The notes under the pieces are model-generated. The model was not told the origin of the DNA. It did not search any database and saw nothing but the letters and a program-made list of their open reading frames with translations. Shown here piece by piece: positions 26,353 through 39,021 of a DNA stretch of 64,000 bases (position 1 is the first letter of the stretch; the number at the start of each line of letters is the position of its first letter). The position numbers and the translations under genes are program-made. Location: NCBI GenBank assembly GCA_023105745.1, contig JALGQZ010000011.1, forward strand, positions 35,845,094 to 35,909,093, in the 5' to 3' direction. Source of the stretch: Austropuccinia psidii (Eukaryota > Basidiomycota > Pucciniomycetes > Pucciniales > Sphaerophragmiaceae).

Positions 26353-29300
26353 CTATACAACTATTTATAGTATGTGAATTTCATGCTGGTGGTCTGTTTT
26401 GAGACACAGGCTGACATATAGTATATGTGGAGTAATTTAATAAACTTGTGTATTGGAAGGATTAATTCTTGAGGGTAAATAAGAATCATGGCTTCACAGT
26501 TATTGGACTCCCCTGAATTCCTTTCTACTAGACTTTGAACTTGAGAATAGAAAAAACACTTGATTATCTTTGGCTCATAATTAAGTCACAGGGTCTTTGA
26601 CTCAATTGATAATGAGGTTTCAATACCAGCCAGGTTAGTTTTTAACTGCCTGAAAACAAGGTAAAGCTAATCTCAAGCTAAATCAAGCCCAAAAAAATAT
26701 TTAAATGATTTGAAGGGACTTTTAACACATGCTGGTATGTTTTTGACCCCTGAAGCAAGGTTTTACTATGAAAATAATAGGTTTGAATGGCTAAAAGGGA
26801 CAGATTAGTGTTTTTAAAATAATATAAGGGTGGTTTTGCTATTATTGACTTTTCTTATTCAATTATTATTCTTGTCTACCTTTAAATACTCTTTTTCTAT
26901 GGTGGGATAAAATCCAACAGCTATAAAAGAGTTTCTTCTTTGCCAATATTTTGTCTTAATGTTAAAGTCTTTTAGGCTTATAATTACTTGATAATTGCTA
27001 AAGCAATCAACAAAATCATCCAAACAAAATTTAAAACTACTATAATCATAGCTTTCAACTTTCTATGATATTTTTATCCTCAAACCTCCACATAAGTGAG
27101 TAGAAGAATTGTTTGTCACTGTAAGTGTTTTTACTTTTCTTGAAAGTCCAGTCTGATCAATTTTTGGCCTAAGCACCAATCAATATTCTTTTCAGATATT
27201 TTTCTCTCATATCAATTTCATGAAGCTCTTTGCTCAATTAATTCCAATTGGAATTTCTCTTGAAAAATTGCCTTTTTAGCCTCAAATATCACTTTTAAAG
27301 TAATTTGGGTTAAATTGTTCTTATTTATAAAATAAATATTGTTTTTTAGTAATATGGGCCGAAACAAGGATTTTGTGTCTTTCTCCTAAATATCTTTAAG
27401 CTACTATGTTTTAATAATATTAGCTTATAAAAACTTTGAGGACAGGAAATTATTGGACCTTTAATCAACGCTTAATATCCACACCCTGAATAAGGGAGGA
27501 AGAGCAAAGAACTGGAAGGCTTGATACACTGTAATTTGGCATTCTAAATTTTTCCCTTCTCTTTTACAGAAAGCTTCCCTGTTTCAGATAAAAGACCTTT
27601 CAGACCAGAAATCTGAATTTTTCTTGAAATCATAAAGCTTCCAATCAGAGAATTCTTGATTATTCAATAATCTGGTGAGCCTTTACCCCCTGCTATAAAG
27701 CTCTGATCAGATATTAAATTTACACTTGGGTTTGTAATTTTCTTAAATCTCTATTTTTGACTAGAATGCTTCCAGAAAAATATCTTGGTCATAATTTGAA
27801 ATGAGAAGCTTTTCACTAAATATAATCGAAAAACCAACTCAGTATTTTGGAATGGGCGTAGTTTTGTGAAGGTAAATTCATTCCTTCCTCTACTTTCAAA
27901 GTTGAAAAGAAACAAGTTTATTTTAAGGAATTTTGTAAGCAAATGAATGATACTATCAGAACATCATTACTGTGAAGTATCAGAATAATACCAACTCTAT
28001 TAGGTTTTCATGAAAAATTTACATTTATATTAGAGGTGAAGCATGAGTTTTTGGCTGTTTGCATTCTTAGTCAGAGCTAAAGATTGTCCTAATTGATGAT
28101 AGATTCCTAGATATGAAATTATAATATTAAGTGCCTTATTTGTTTGAGCTCTATTGAATTAATAATCATACTCACTATGATATATGCTACTACAATTAAC
28201 TATGTTGTAAGCTTCAGTATTGTACTTTGTTTAGACTCACAGGCTTAAATCAAATTTTTGAACTTTCTATCTGGTGTATAATATATAGGAATAAATATAA
28301 TTATAGCTGATATATTCCTATTCTTTAAGAAAAGATAATAGATATTCAAGAATAATTAAAACAGAAAATGATAATGATGAATAAAATAAATTTTTTCTTA
28401 TTTTTTACATTAAAAATAGGATAATATTAATGATCTATAACTAAATCCACTCCAATATTCTAACAAGAAAATTAAGGGTTAAAAGTGCTCCCTGACCCTC
28501 AGATCGATTAATAAATTCAATCCAAAAGATGAGCTCTAATTCCTACTAACCCAAGAACCAAATGTCATGTTGGCTTGAGAATTATTTTAAGGGTCAAAAA
28601 TAGGAATTTCTGATATGTTGGGTAAGCAAAATAATTTCCAATAATATTTTCTGGATATTCTGAAAACATTTGGCCCCACAATTTCAAATTTTTGAGAATT
28701 AAAAAGCACATTCCAAAAAGAAATTTGGTCTTAAAGATCCAGTTCCAAATTTTTTGAAGAGATCTTGAAGCACAAATGGGTGAACCCACTGGCTTGTTCA
28801 CCTCAACTATCCTATTAGAGAAGGTTTATCAATGGACTCACTCGGGCATGAATGGGAATTTATGGTCTTTTTTGCTGCTTGTATTTCTTTTGTTGGGGAT
28901 TTGTAAAAAAGAGGGGTCACGATTTCTTTTAAAATATATCAAAGAAGATCCTGAAGAGCTAAATTTTTGTGTCCTTCAAGGGTTAAAAAATGGGCTTTCT
29001 AGGCCGTATTTAGACCTTGCCTTTTTTAAGAAAAAATAATTTTGTTTCTTTAGTAAGAAATTACTAATTAAATGCAGGATAAATTAGCGTTAATTGAGAA
29101 ACAATACAAATGAAAATGGGAAAATATTAACCAAAGTAAAATTTATGCTGGAGTATTTGTACCAAAATTTGGCTTAAATAATGGTATACTATGCCATATT
29201 TTCTTCTGAATTAATTTTCACCTACATGAGGAAGCTAAATTAGCTCATAATAATTCAAAAATGAGCCTACAGCTATCCTTCAAAGCTCAATAAATTGCTT

Positions 29301-31779
29301 ATCTTACCACAAAAACCTTGGAAGGGGGATAAAGTAATAGATTTTATACTTAAGAAAGACTTATCAGGGAGATAGAATACATCAAAAACATGTTACCATA
29401 ATATATATATGCAATTTGAAATCAAATTTACCAAACCACATTGTGGAAAAAAAAGAATAAATAAGATTATGAAATCCAGAAATAACTTATTAATTGCTAT
29501 AATTGTAATGGGAGGAATAGGAAAGTACATTTATAATTGTTTTATGAAGCCTGAATTTACTTTTGATATTCAAATCAGGTTCAAGGTCAAAAATTAGCCA
29601 TAAAAATATTTATTTTGGGAATAAAAGCTAAATTAAAGCATTGAAAAGGTATTTTTGGGGAGAGTTTAACCACATGTAAACCAGAAACCAAGATTAATAA
29701 TATAAGGAAATTTTGATACCTAGAAGAGATAAAAAAGGTCACTTCAAACCCTATTCCCCTTCACTTTGAAAGTGTTCTCTCAAGAGACATAAAATAATTT
29801 CCCCTGCCTTTGGTAGAACATGTTATGGTATAGTAGATTTTTATCAAAAATACCCAGTAGATAATCTCAGTAGTCAAGTATTACTAAAAGAGGGTTTATA
29901 AGCATTATTTCCCATTTTCTTAGAACTATGAATGCTCTTACCTGTATTATTTCCAAATCATTCCTTAAATTGAAATTCAAATTTATTCAGCCCAAATTTT
30001 TCAATCTTGTTATATTCCTATTTTAAAATTTGAAAACCTTATAGAAATATTCATCAGAAGTTTATTAGCCATCTATTATTTTCTCCTCTTGGAGATTCTA
30101 TAGTATCTATATTAAAGATATAATCAAAAATTCTTAATCAGAAATCCATTACATAAATAATTAGTCAAATTAAATCTTATCAATTAATATTCTGAGCAAT
30201 AACTATTGTAAGAGCATTTATTATCAATGAGAACCCTATTTTAAATCATATTTGAGCCTATATTTTTGACTGACAGTTCAAATATAGATTTCTGGGTTAA
30301 GCCTTTTTCATTTTAAAACTTATTAAGAAATTCAAAGTTGGTTTTTCATTTCCAAGAAATATTTTTCCATTATTTGAGCTGAGAGAGATGAATACATATA
30401 TTCACCCTTGACTATAGAGAAAATTTCAGAAATTTCAAAATGTCTCACCCTATAAATTTTCTCTCAATTTTCTTTTGCAATTTGTAATTTTAAATTATTT
30501 AACAATGCATGATAACATAATATAATGAATGTAGCGGTACTATAGCATTAGAATAAAATATTAATATAAAAGTAGTTGATAAGCTTGAACCGTAATTTCT
30601 GTGAATAAAATATGAATCTTTTCTACCAAAATACAAATAAAATGATAATATTACCAGTATTTTCACTATATATAATATGAAGACATCCTGTACTTTAAGG
30701 ATAGTAATGATGTGATAATAATAAGATAATATATGATTATAGAAGAAATTACATATCCCTAAAGCTGAGATTAGTAATTCTTAATGATTCCATATCTCCT
30801 TATAAAGGTAATTCAAGAAAAAGATGTCGATGGTAAGTAAAACTAAGATTTTTGATAAGAGGAAATGGGAATTTGGATTTCTCCTATTTTTTGACCCAAT
30901 ATTATTTCTCTTTTGTGATTTTTCCATTTTTATCTATTTGGGGATCTTTGATTCCCACAACAATATTTGGAATTTGATTTCAATAAATGATGTGTAAATT
31001 CGATAATATTTTATCACAGACAGAAAGGTAAATATTTATCAATTTTAGAGAAAGGTAGAAATATTCTGTTTTCCTGGAGAAAGTTTTTACTTTGTTGATG
31101 TTCATTTTTGTGATGAAATCTATTTCTGAAATACTTTTGAAATAGGTCACTCAAAATAAAGCATAACTTGGGAATGAATTTCATTAACAAAGTAAACCAA
31201 AACAAATATTTATTCACAAAAACTAGAAGCATTCTCCCTTTTCTGAAAGTATTTATTTTTGTTTCATAGGCTGAATAAAGGTACCATTTCTCCTATGTAT
31301 ATAATAAAAACTGAATATTGAGTCAATTTCTTGTTAAAATTGAGTTTTAAAAGAAAATTTGAGAATAAATCTTTCCTTAAAGAGACAGAGAATGAAAAAA
31401 CATTACAATAATATTATGTTTTTCCATAAAAGAATTTTAGAGATACATATAAAATTACATTACTTCACCATTTCAGTATTTGTCTTTAATATTTCCCAGG
31501 TTATATTATAGCAAATTATTTAGTTCAATTTTTGAGGAGCTGATGTGGAAATGAGTTTTCAGAAGAAAGAATAAAATAAATCATATTTATCAAATAATTA
31601 TGAGATAAACTCAAAGCTTGTGAGCACATATATATTTCATTAATGATAATTTACTATGACAATGGTAAGAGAAAAAGCTAATACAAGTTTTATCTCATTT
31701 CATTGAATAATTTCTCAAGTATTTTCGGCCTGAATCTCAAACCAAAAGCACAAGAATTACATCACAACTCGCTCAAGTG
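26353..31779. other. AT-rich stretch, no gene recognised
   Basis: About 5.4 kb with only short open frames on both strands, none resembling a family known to me. No LTR ends, TIRs or tandem arrays were seen. It forms the left flank of the large Plavaka-type element. Confidence 0.5.
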
Positions 31780-31782
31780 ATG
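31780..31782. other. Target-site duplication ATG, left copy
   Basis: ATG immediately precedes the left TIR. The partner copy is at 63713-63715. Confidence 0.65.
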
Positions 31783-31828
31783 CACCGGGGCGAATCTCGT
31801 GTCAATCGTCGGCGATTGACTTCATGTC
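31783..31828 (+). repeat. Left terminal inverted repeat, 46 bp
   Basis: Matches the reverse complement of 63667-63712 at 40 of 46 positions with no gaps. All six mismatches are transitions at CpG positions. It contains an internal palindrome, GTCAATCG-TCGG-CGATTGAC, at 31801-31820. Similarity ends sharply at position 46. Confidence 0.85.
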
Positions 31829-31900
31829 AAGCAAACGTCAAGCAGGATAAAAGTCGAGCTCACGTCAAGCGAAAATCAAGCAAACGTCGAGCACACGTCC
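31829..31900 (+). repeat. Left subterminal CGTCAAGC-type repeats
   Basis: Short motifs CGTCAAGC, GTCGAGC and CACGTC recur about six times just inside the left TIR. The right end has matching CGTCAA / CGTCAC motifs on its minus strand at 63545-63640. CACTA-like elements use subterminal repeats as transposase-binding sites. Confidence 0.5.
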
Positions 31901-32115
31901 TACTCTTGTCTTACACCAAATCCTGTGACATCCAATAATATTGGTTCCCCTGTGCCTTCAACTCAGATTCCTCACCACCTGATCATCCCACAACCATCCA
32001 ATGATTGGTAAAAATTACACCAGACCCGCCTGTTTGCACACACACACATCAAAGATGTCCTTCAGCCAGTCTTGATGTAGGCGGGGGGTTTGACTTCACC
32101 AGGTCATCCATGAAG

Positions 32116-32242
32116 TGTGCGTGTGCATGCGCGGGGGCGGGTGCGTTTGCGTGTGCATTGGCGTGTGCGGGTGCGTTTGCGTGTGCGGGTGGGTGGGCGT
32201 GTGCATTGGCGCGTGCGGGTGCACATGCGGGTGTGGGTACGC
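32116..32242. repeat. GC-rich GTGTGCGGGTGCG minisatellite
   Basis: About 127 bp made of GTGTGC, GGGTGCG and TTTGCGTGTGC words, with GTGCGGGTGCGTTTGCGTGTGC-like units repeated. It is open in all three forward frames because of the repeat, so the small frames here are not called genes. Confidence 0.65.
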
Positions 32243-32500
32243 AAAAGCCAATTCCGCTTCCAACATGATGATGGCGCAGTTAGAAATTTTGGATGCTGTG
32301 AAAGGTGAGTGTGTGGGTCATTTGATCATTGGACTTGGCTTATTCACACTGTACCCAATGTCAAAATAGTAAGCTCTTTGTGGCAATGTGAAATAATGGG
32401 CTCTGCTTGTCACAATGGCATGTCTCTGTCACTAAATTTTGAGGCAGTTATTTCACTAGCAAAATTGCTAATGAATCTGAGAGATTTGCATTTTGGTAGA

Positions 32501-35500
32501 CTAAATATCATGAAATAATGGCTTTATCATTACAAGCAGTCCACATGACAGAGCTTTGTTATCATACAATCCACAGTTACCTTCTATTTCTTCTTCAGAT
32601 ATAATCAAGTGTCCATCATCAAAACCAACAGCTTTATAAATATTGAGATACGGCCAATCTGGTAGGAAATTCACATCAATCTTCAAAGTTTTTAAAATCA
32701 GAAAGTTATTGTTCAGTATGCTAGATGGCTCAGAGACTTTGAAAATGCTATCAATAATACCAAATTGTCGTGAGTTGCCCCTTTGAAAAAATATCACACT
32801 GTTGCTGACATTTTTGGATTCAGTTGAAAATATATTGTCCCCCATATTAATGTTTGAAACTGGAAAATACCAAGGTGAGACAATCCTTGAAGTGGGATGA
32901 CTTGTGGATTGCACGGTATTGTCTAAGCTGATCCAATCAACCATTTCCCTTGTTGCATGAAAAGTCTGTAAGTACTCAACCAGGCAATCATAATTTTGTT
33001 GGTCATGGCGGGATGGCTTGTTATATTTATGGTGATTGAACACGGCAGGTGGCTGTGATTCAAAAAGCTGTTTTATTTCACATGGCACAGATGGGGATTT
33101 CAGGAGAACGGAAAGGTTGGAACATCGACAGATATGTTGAAGTAAGGTTTTATCTATATCATCTATTCAGAGTTGCAAAAAGTTAGTCATATTCAGTTCA
33201 GGTGTTTAATCAATGTGAATATATTGATCTTATTAATTGACGTACATATCTTGTTATTTGTTGGCATCTTTGCAAATACTCCAATCAAGCGCTCATAACC
33301 CCATGTGGCTGAGGCTTGTGCTGGGCCCCAACGTTGGAAGAGTTCGGGAATATGATCAGCAAAATGATGATTTGGTTTACTTTTCTGTTTTGGGAACAGG
33401 TGTTGATTGGAAAGGTGGAATTTTTTCCAATGTTCAGCAAATGCAGTCGCATCATCTATTGAAACAGTCCAGCTTGTGGCAATGTTGATAGCACTAATCA
33501 AATGGAATGTATTCTTGGCTAGTTCATTTGCAAGTTCTTCTGACTGACCCATTTTTCTTTGAGTGTTGGCAGATTGGTGTGCATCTAATGACATCTGTTG
33601 ACTGAGAATTAGAAATGGAATATAGACCTTATATAAGAGAGCCCATTCAGCGGCTTTTAAGCTACCATGAGAGGGGGAACCCATGTTGCGGGGTACTCTT
33701 GTCCATGATGAGGGAATTATTGTCTCAGATATGATTTGACGGAGATGCTCCAGAGCCTCAACCTTGATCTGGTGATCACTCAGTGCAGTGATATCCAATT
33801 CAGAGGGTATTTCAGAAGTGGGGATGTAATCGGCATCAAATGAAGGAATCTCCGCAGAACCACTAGATGGATGTTCTGTGTTAGGGGTGGGCATTGGGAA
33901 GTAGTTTTTTTGGGTGGAAGTAGTGGGGAGTGGCTCATTTATTATTTTTGCTGCGTCTCTTCTCAGGGAGCCGGCCTCTCTCAATGTGATTTTATCAAGA
34001 GAGCTGTTGGAGGTCTTGGAATCTGAGTCTGAACTGTTGGTGTCATTGGATTTCCTGTGGGACCTGAAGTAAATTTTTGATTTGGACTCTGGAATGCACA
34101 ATTTGAAAGTTGCATGATCCTTCAAAATTCCAAGTATTAAATTATGCATTATGTCAAGATTAACCATTCTGGTTGCATCCCAATACGGAAGGTCTTCCAA
34201 AATTGAATATCGCACTCCATACTCAGAGAAAATTGCTTGTCTTTGTTGTGGGGTTGCCTGAAGCCATTTGGCAATGGTTGATTTATGACTTTGGTATGAG
34301 CACGTGTAGTGAAATTGAGGACCAATTTCTTCAATTTGAGCTTTGTGAATGGTGCAAAAATTACAAAAGTGGTTTCCTGAATGGGAAATAAATCCAGTAA
34401 GCTTGCGCATGGCAACCACATCCGCAATGGCTGTGAGGATGGCAACACGGATAAAGGATCCTGATGGACCTGTTGAGGTGGGTGCAAAATGGTAACCTTG
34501 CCATAGCTCTTTGAGCTCGTTGATGAGTGGCATTAATAGATAATTCAATTGAAGCGCAGTTGGCTCCTTTGGACCAGGGATGATTCCTGCAACATAGACA
34601 TTCTCGGGCTTCAATCTTTCACTTGGGGGGAGATTAAGACAAATAAGCATGATAGGTCCAATGCTAGCCAACCGGGTTGACTTTCCATGTGCATTAAACC
34701 AGTCCACATATATGGAGAAGGCCAATGCACCAGGAATGGACATGAATGGGGGATCATGGATATTTCTAGTGCCAGTGAAGCGTCTCCAGACCAATCCATC
34801 CCAGACATCACATTTGGGGGTACCTTCAGGGGTTTGGGATTGTTGATGTTGATGCAGAATTTCCATAATTCCAGCCCGCTGGAGGAATCTGGCAAGCCAA
34901 TTTTTGAATGGTTGATAAATGAAATGTTTTGTTGGTATAAATTTTTGCTTCATGTTGGTGGTGTTTTGGGTGTGGGGTTCAGATGAATAGATGAATTTGC
35001 CTAATGATTGTGTGCAAGGGGGATCATAATCATTTGGGTCATTATGGCGTTGACAGTGGGGTTGGTCAGTTGTGACTGATTCAGTAAGGCCATTAAGAGA
35101 GAAACATTGAGGACAACATATATAGTTTTGAATCACTGGCTCCAATTGGAGATGTTCAAATATGGTACTCAGATCTTGAGGTATATGGAATGCAGGAATG
35201 GGGGGACCACCGGAGCTTGAGATGCTGGACTTGATCAGCAGGTTCAGGGCGGGGTTGAGTATGCGTGAAGCCCTGCGGGGTAAATTATACCTTAATGATA
35301 GAATGGCAGATATTATCATTCCTAGGTCTTGTGGGGGAAGGGTTTGACTGCCACTATATGGTTTCTGTGCAGTTGAATTGAGACCCGCTGGAGTTGAGAA
35401 AGTGCTTTGGGTCAAACGTGAATAATCAGCTGGGAAGATTTGATCCAATAGAATTTGTGGGCACCCAGATCCTGATGCAGAAGTAGGGATGTTTGGAAGA

Positions 35501-35661
35501 GATTTGGGTGCAATGGTTGATTTGAGCTTTTTAATGTGCTGTTTATATTGGAAAGGTGTGAAGGCAACTCCAGGCCTATCACCCTCAGGGGAAGAGTGTG
35601 TTTGAGTTGAGCAGTGTTGACACATGCATATACGCATTGAGAAATGGGGCCGGGTTGTCAT
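32501..35661 (-). CDS. Plavaka/KDZ-type (CACTA-related) transposase, two exons
   Basis: Two exons, complement(33246-35661) and complement(32501-33162), join across an 83-nt intron with donor GTACGT and acceptor AATAG. The product is 1025 residues. An N-terminal zinc-binding stretch (MCQHC near residue 13; CCPQC near 182 with further Cys/His) is followed by the RNase H-like core: SIYVDWFNAHG (Asp near 320), CLNLPPSERLKPENVYVAGI then IPGPKEP (341-367), IADVV (Asp near 414), CNFC (433-436), PYWDATRMVNLDIMHNLILG (491-510), and near the splice site YERLIGVFAKMPTNNK. I recognise the VDWFN, EN.Y..GIIPGPKEP and MH motifs as those of Plavaka transposases of basidiomycetes. These excise and insert DNA by their TIRs. 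No stop or frame break was seen, so it may be active. It sits about 700 bp inside the left TIR, reading outward. Confidence 0.85.
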
Positions 35662-36621
35662 TGTTGCAGGAATTGGGAGTACGGTTGGTTTGTGTAAAAA
35701 TATCTATGGGTGATGTGAAAGTGTTTAGGAGTGTTATTAATTGGAAATAAAATTCAGTGATTATTTATGAAGGGGGAGATGATTTGAGCCAGCTGAGGAT
35801 TTTATCCCATTTGTAATGGTGCATGAGCTGCAGTGGATAAAGTGTAACATGTCTCATCTGGATGGCGGAATTGGTTAGGCATTTAATTGGGTAAAATGCC
35901 ATGCTGCTCAATGCTCATACATATTCTAGTTTATTTACACTTTGTGATAGTGCGGGTTTGACCATTGAGGGGGTTCCATTAGTGAAGTGTTACCATTGAA
36001 TTGAGGGGATTAACATTTAATCCATGTACGCTGGCACGCCATCGTACATGGTTTAAACCTTATTACAGACATAACTATATAACTCTATTACATAAGGGGT
36101 TGGAGTGCAGCTAAAGTCTTGGTATTTGGTTTGAGTGCGGCGGGCTTTGAATCAGTTGGAATGTGATTTGGATTGTCTTGCCTTTCTTGAAAAGGTGATG
36201 TCTCTTTTGTGGGTGAATCCTTCATGAATATACCCCTTTACAGATGTACAATGTTGCGGAATTTCAATGCATATATTGGCAGTTTGGATAATTCACAAAA
36301 TGTGACAATGGGGAGGCGGGAATGTTACCAAATATGATTACTTATGGATGATGGGTCCCCTTTCAGATCAAGGAAATATCACATTATATGCTGGTAGGCC
36401 GTGCAGGGTGGTTTCCGACAAAAGCGGAGGAGCTCAAGAGGAGGCAGGGAGGATTCTCCACAAAAGAGTCTTATCCGACTTCCACACAACACTTGGTTCC
36501 AACTATTCATAGAATTTCTCTATTCTAAATTTGAAAAAATCTCATATCATATCCCTCTATTTTATCACAATACTGAACTGTTTTATCAAGTTAAAAATAT
36601 TACTGTACTTTTTCGGCCCTT
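35662..36621. promoter_or_regulatory. Divergent intergenic region between transposase and the 623-aa gene
   Basis: About 960 bp separate two divergent start codons, so both promoters should lie here. It contains one copy of the 24-bp palindrome (36025-36048). No convincing TATA box was identified. Confidence 0.5.
36025..36048. repeat. 24-bp palindrome, copy 1
   Basis: Left half TGTACGCTGGCA, right half CGCCATCGTACA. Consensus half-site over five copies is TGTACGGTGGCA followed by its reverse complement. Lies between the divergent transposase and 623-aa genes. Confidence 0.7.
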
Positions 36622-38683
36622 ATGTCATCTTCCAAGTCACATAAATCCCGTTCAGGTTCTGTTCATGACTCAGATAGTGAATCTAGCATAGAATATGTTC
36701 AAACACAATCACCATTGAGTCCCAACATTCCTCTCACAACCCCTATCGCATCCTCAATGAATGTATCAGGTCTTAACATTGATGTGGGAAATCCGAAGGC
36801 TCCAACTTCCAGCACTTGGGCGATCCCAAATATTTCTGTCACTCCAATTCCCCCGAATCCCACTAATACACAAATGCATGTGTCTGAGGGGCCGGAAGGC
36901 ACACCTCAAATCTCATCAAACGCTAATCCCCAATCAAAATTTCCATGTGAGTTCCTCCTTAACCCCGGTCGGAATCCAGTCGCATCCCAGGATCCCTTTG
37001 GACGAAGTCAACAGCCAACCCTCAATATTCCATCAGGATCTCAGGCTCATGTGGGAAATGAAAGGCGCGTTGATGGCGGGCAACAAAAAAGACCTTTGGA
37101 AAATGTAACTTGGAGCGGTCTGTCGGAGGGAAATCCAGGATTGACGCTTCATCAAAGTAAGTCATTTGAATTTTGGAGTAGAAACCTATTCACAATTTGA
37201 TATGTTTGTTTCATGGGTTAGATATGGCACCTAAAGGCAAGTCAGTCCGATCTCAGGAGCCAATTGAAGATTGTGAGTATGACCAGTCTTCATTAATTTT
37301 TTGATGTGTTAACTGATGATGTGCATGGCAGGTGATGAACTTTATGCATCTTCACCTCTGGTCCATAAAGAGAAAGTCACTGGACGTCATCATCCATATG
37401 CCTCCAAACCAAGAACGGGTCATGCCAGTACATCAAGAGAAAGAATTGTGGATGATGAGGATGAGAACATGTCTCCGACTCAAAGTGAAAAAAATGATGA
37501 ACCAAGGAGGGACGATTTCACGGCGCATGAGCAAGGCACTCAATCAAATAGTGAGTTCACCCATCCTCAGCTGGGCCTTGCCCAGAGTATGCTTGAACAA
37601 TCCGAGGTCAGACAGCAAAGGAACCAGGCCCGCAAAGCTCACAATGTGGCGAAACGTGCAAGCCAGAAGGAGCAACAAAAATGGCTGAAGGCAGAACTTC
37701 CAGAGAATGTCCATGGAATGAGATCAGCAGTACACGCACATTGCCTGTTCCTACTCAAAGTTAGGGATAAGGATTTTTCCTCACTACCAGCACCACCCAG
37801 CAGAGAAGAGCGTGAAATTGCAATTCAAGTGGCTGGTCATCTGGGATATGTCCCCGGGGATGTTTTCAATGAGCCATCAACACAGGTTCAGTCTCAGGGT
37901 TTCCAAAGCTACTGCAAAAATGAGCTCCACAAGCTAGGACTAAAGCGATTCACTTGGGACTGGGAGAGCTCATGGCAACATCCGTTCAATGAGCTGATGT
38001 CTATGGTGTTTTACCGTACATTCCGTCTTGCACTGGTCAGCACCGAGTATCATCATTACTGTTGGAACAAGGATCATAATAACTATGGGGTCGTGGCGGC
38101 TTTAATGGAGCGATATTTCACTTATTTGAAAAGAGAATGGAAGTCTATTCAAAAGGATGCCGAGTATTTGGTTAAAAAGAAGGAGAATCAAAAGCTCGCG
38201 AAGATTCGTCAAAGGGTTAGTTAATGTATCTCTTCTTCATTGTGAGCAAAGACTGATGATGATCTACTTCATTATGTGCAGACCTGTGAGCGCCGTCGTG
38301 AATGGTGTGATACGGCTAATTTTCCCATTCTAGCATCACAATTCAATGACCCTCGAGTATGTTCAGATACTGAGGAGGTACTGGAAAATGGCCGTCAAGT
38401 TTACCGCAAAGTGGGATTATGCTGGCGCTCCCAGTTATTTAATGAATTGGTATTAAAAATTGATCGAGACATAGAGTTTTGTAATTGCATTAAAAAAAAG
38501 GGTAAAAAAACTATTGATAGATTGCCAGAATTGGGATCGACAGATGATGGTGATATTCCGGAAGGCTTATCATTTCAGGTATTTGATCAAGATTGGCTCA
38601 AAGGCTGTAGTAAGATGCAGACTAGCGCCCTCAAAATACTTGACATGCCAGTTATTAGGCCGAATGGTGATGCTCTGCAATAA
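36622..38683 (+). CDS. Unknown 623-residue protein, four exons
   Basis: Exons 36622-37156, 37222-37272, 37332-38215 and 38282-38683 join in frame across introns with donors GTAAGT, GTGAGT and GTTAGT. The first 200 or so residues are Ser/Pro/Thr-rich and probably disordered. Then comes a highly charged stretch (RQQRNQARKAHNVAKRASQK), followed by a more ordered region with FTWDWESSWQHPFN and ALMERYFTYLKREW. The last exon adds TCERRREWCD and a C-terminal part ending RPNGDALQ. No catalytic motif is recognised. Similar 'DWE.pw...F' proteins occur, as far as I recall, as unannotated genes in repeats of rusts and other basidiomycetes. It reads divergently from the transposase, so it could be an accessory or DNA-binding protein of the element; that is inference. 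Confidence 0.7.
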
Positions 38684-39021
38684 CTTAGTAATATAAATGT
38701 ATAGCACCGTTACAAATTGTCATTTTGTGAATTATTTGTGCAGGTGTAATAAAATCTGATTATTATCTCTTAAGGATGCAACAACTTGCTAAATATGTTA
38801 GAATATAGACAATATGAATTGAAATGTATCACCGTCTCCCTTAGCAATAATACTCTATTGCTCATTTTCATTGAGGAAATATTGAAGGAGTTCGATCCAA
38901 CTCATGGTGTTCATAATTGTGGACCTATGCCAGGGTGAACAAGAGTTATCAACTTGGTCAAACACAAATTATATAATATCAGTAAGGCTCACGCAGTTAA
39001 TGATTTTTTCTTTTCTTGGAC
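38684..39021. other. Convergent intergenic gap
   Basis: About 340 bp between the 3' ends of the 623-aa gene (+) and the SNF2 gene (-). No feature recognised. Confidence 0.4.

Noticed and set aside
26591..26630. tRNA-like words (CTCAATTGATAATG and GGTTTCAATACC)
   Set aside because: The A-box and B-box-like words are too close together and no cloverleaf can be drawn, so no tRNA or SINE is called.
28565..29039. Open frames of 78 and 87 codons on opposite strands
   Set aside because: Isolated, no recognised domain; consistent with chance in this composition.
32005..32369. Three overlapping Ala/Gly/Cys-rich open frames
   Set aside because: By-product of the GTGTGC repeat; all three forward frames are open for the same reason.
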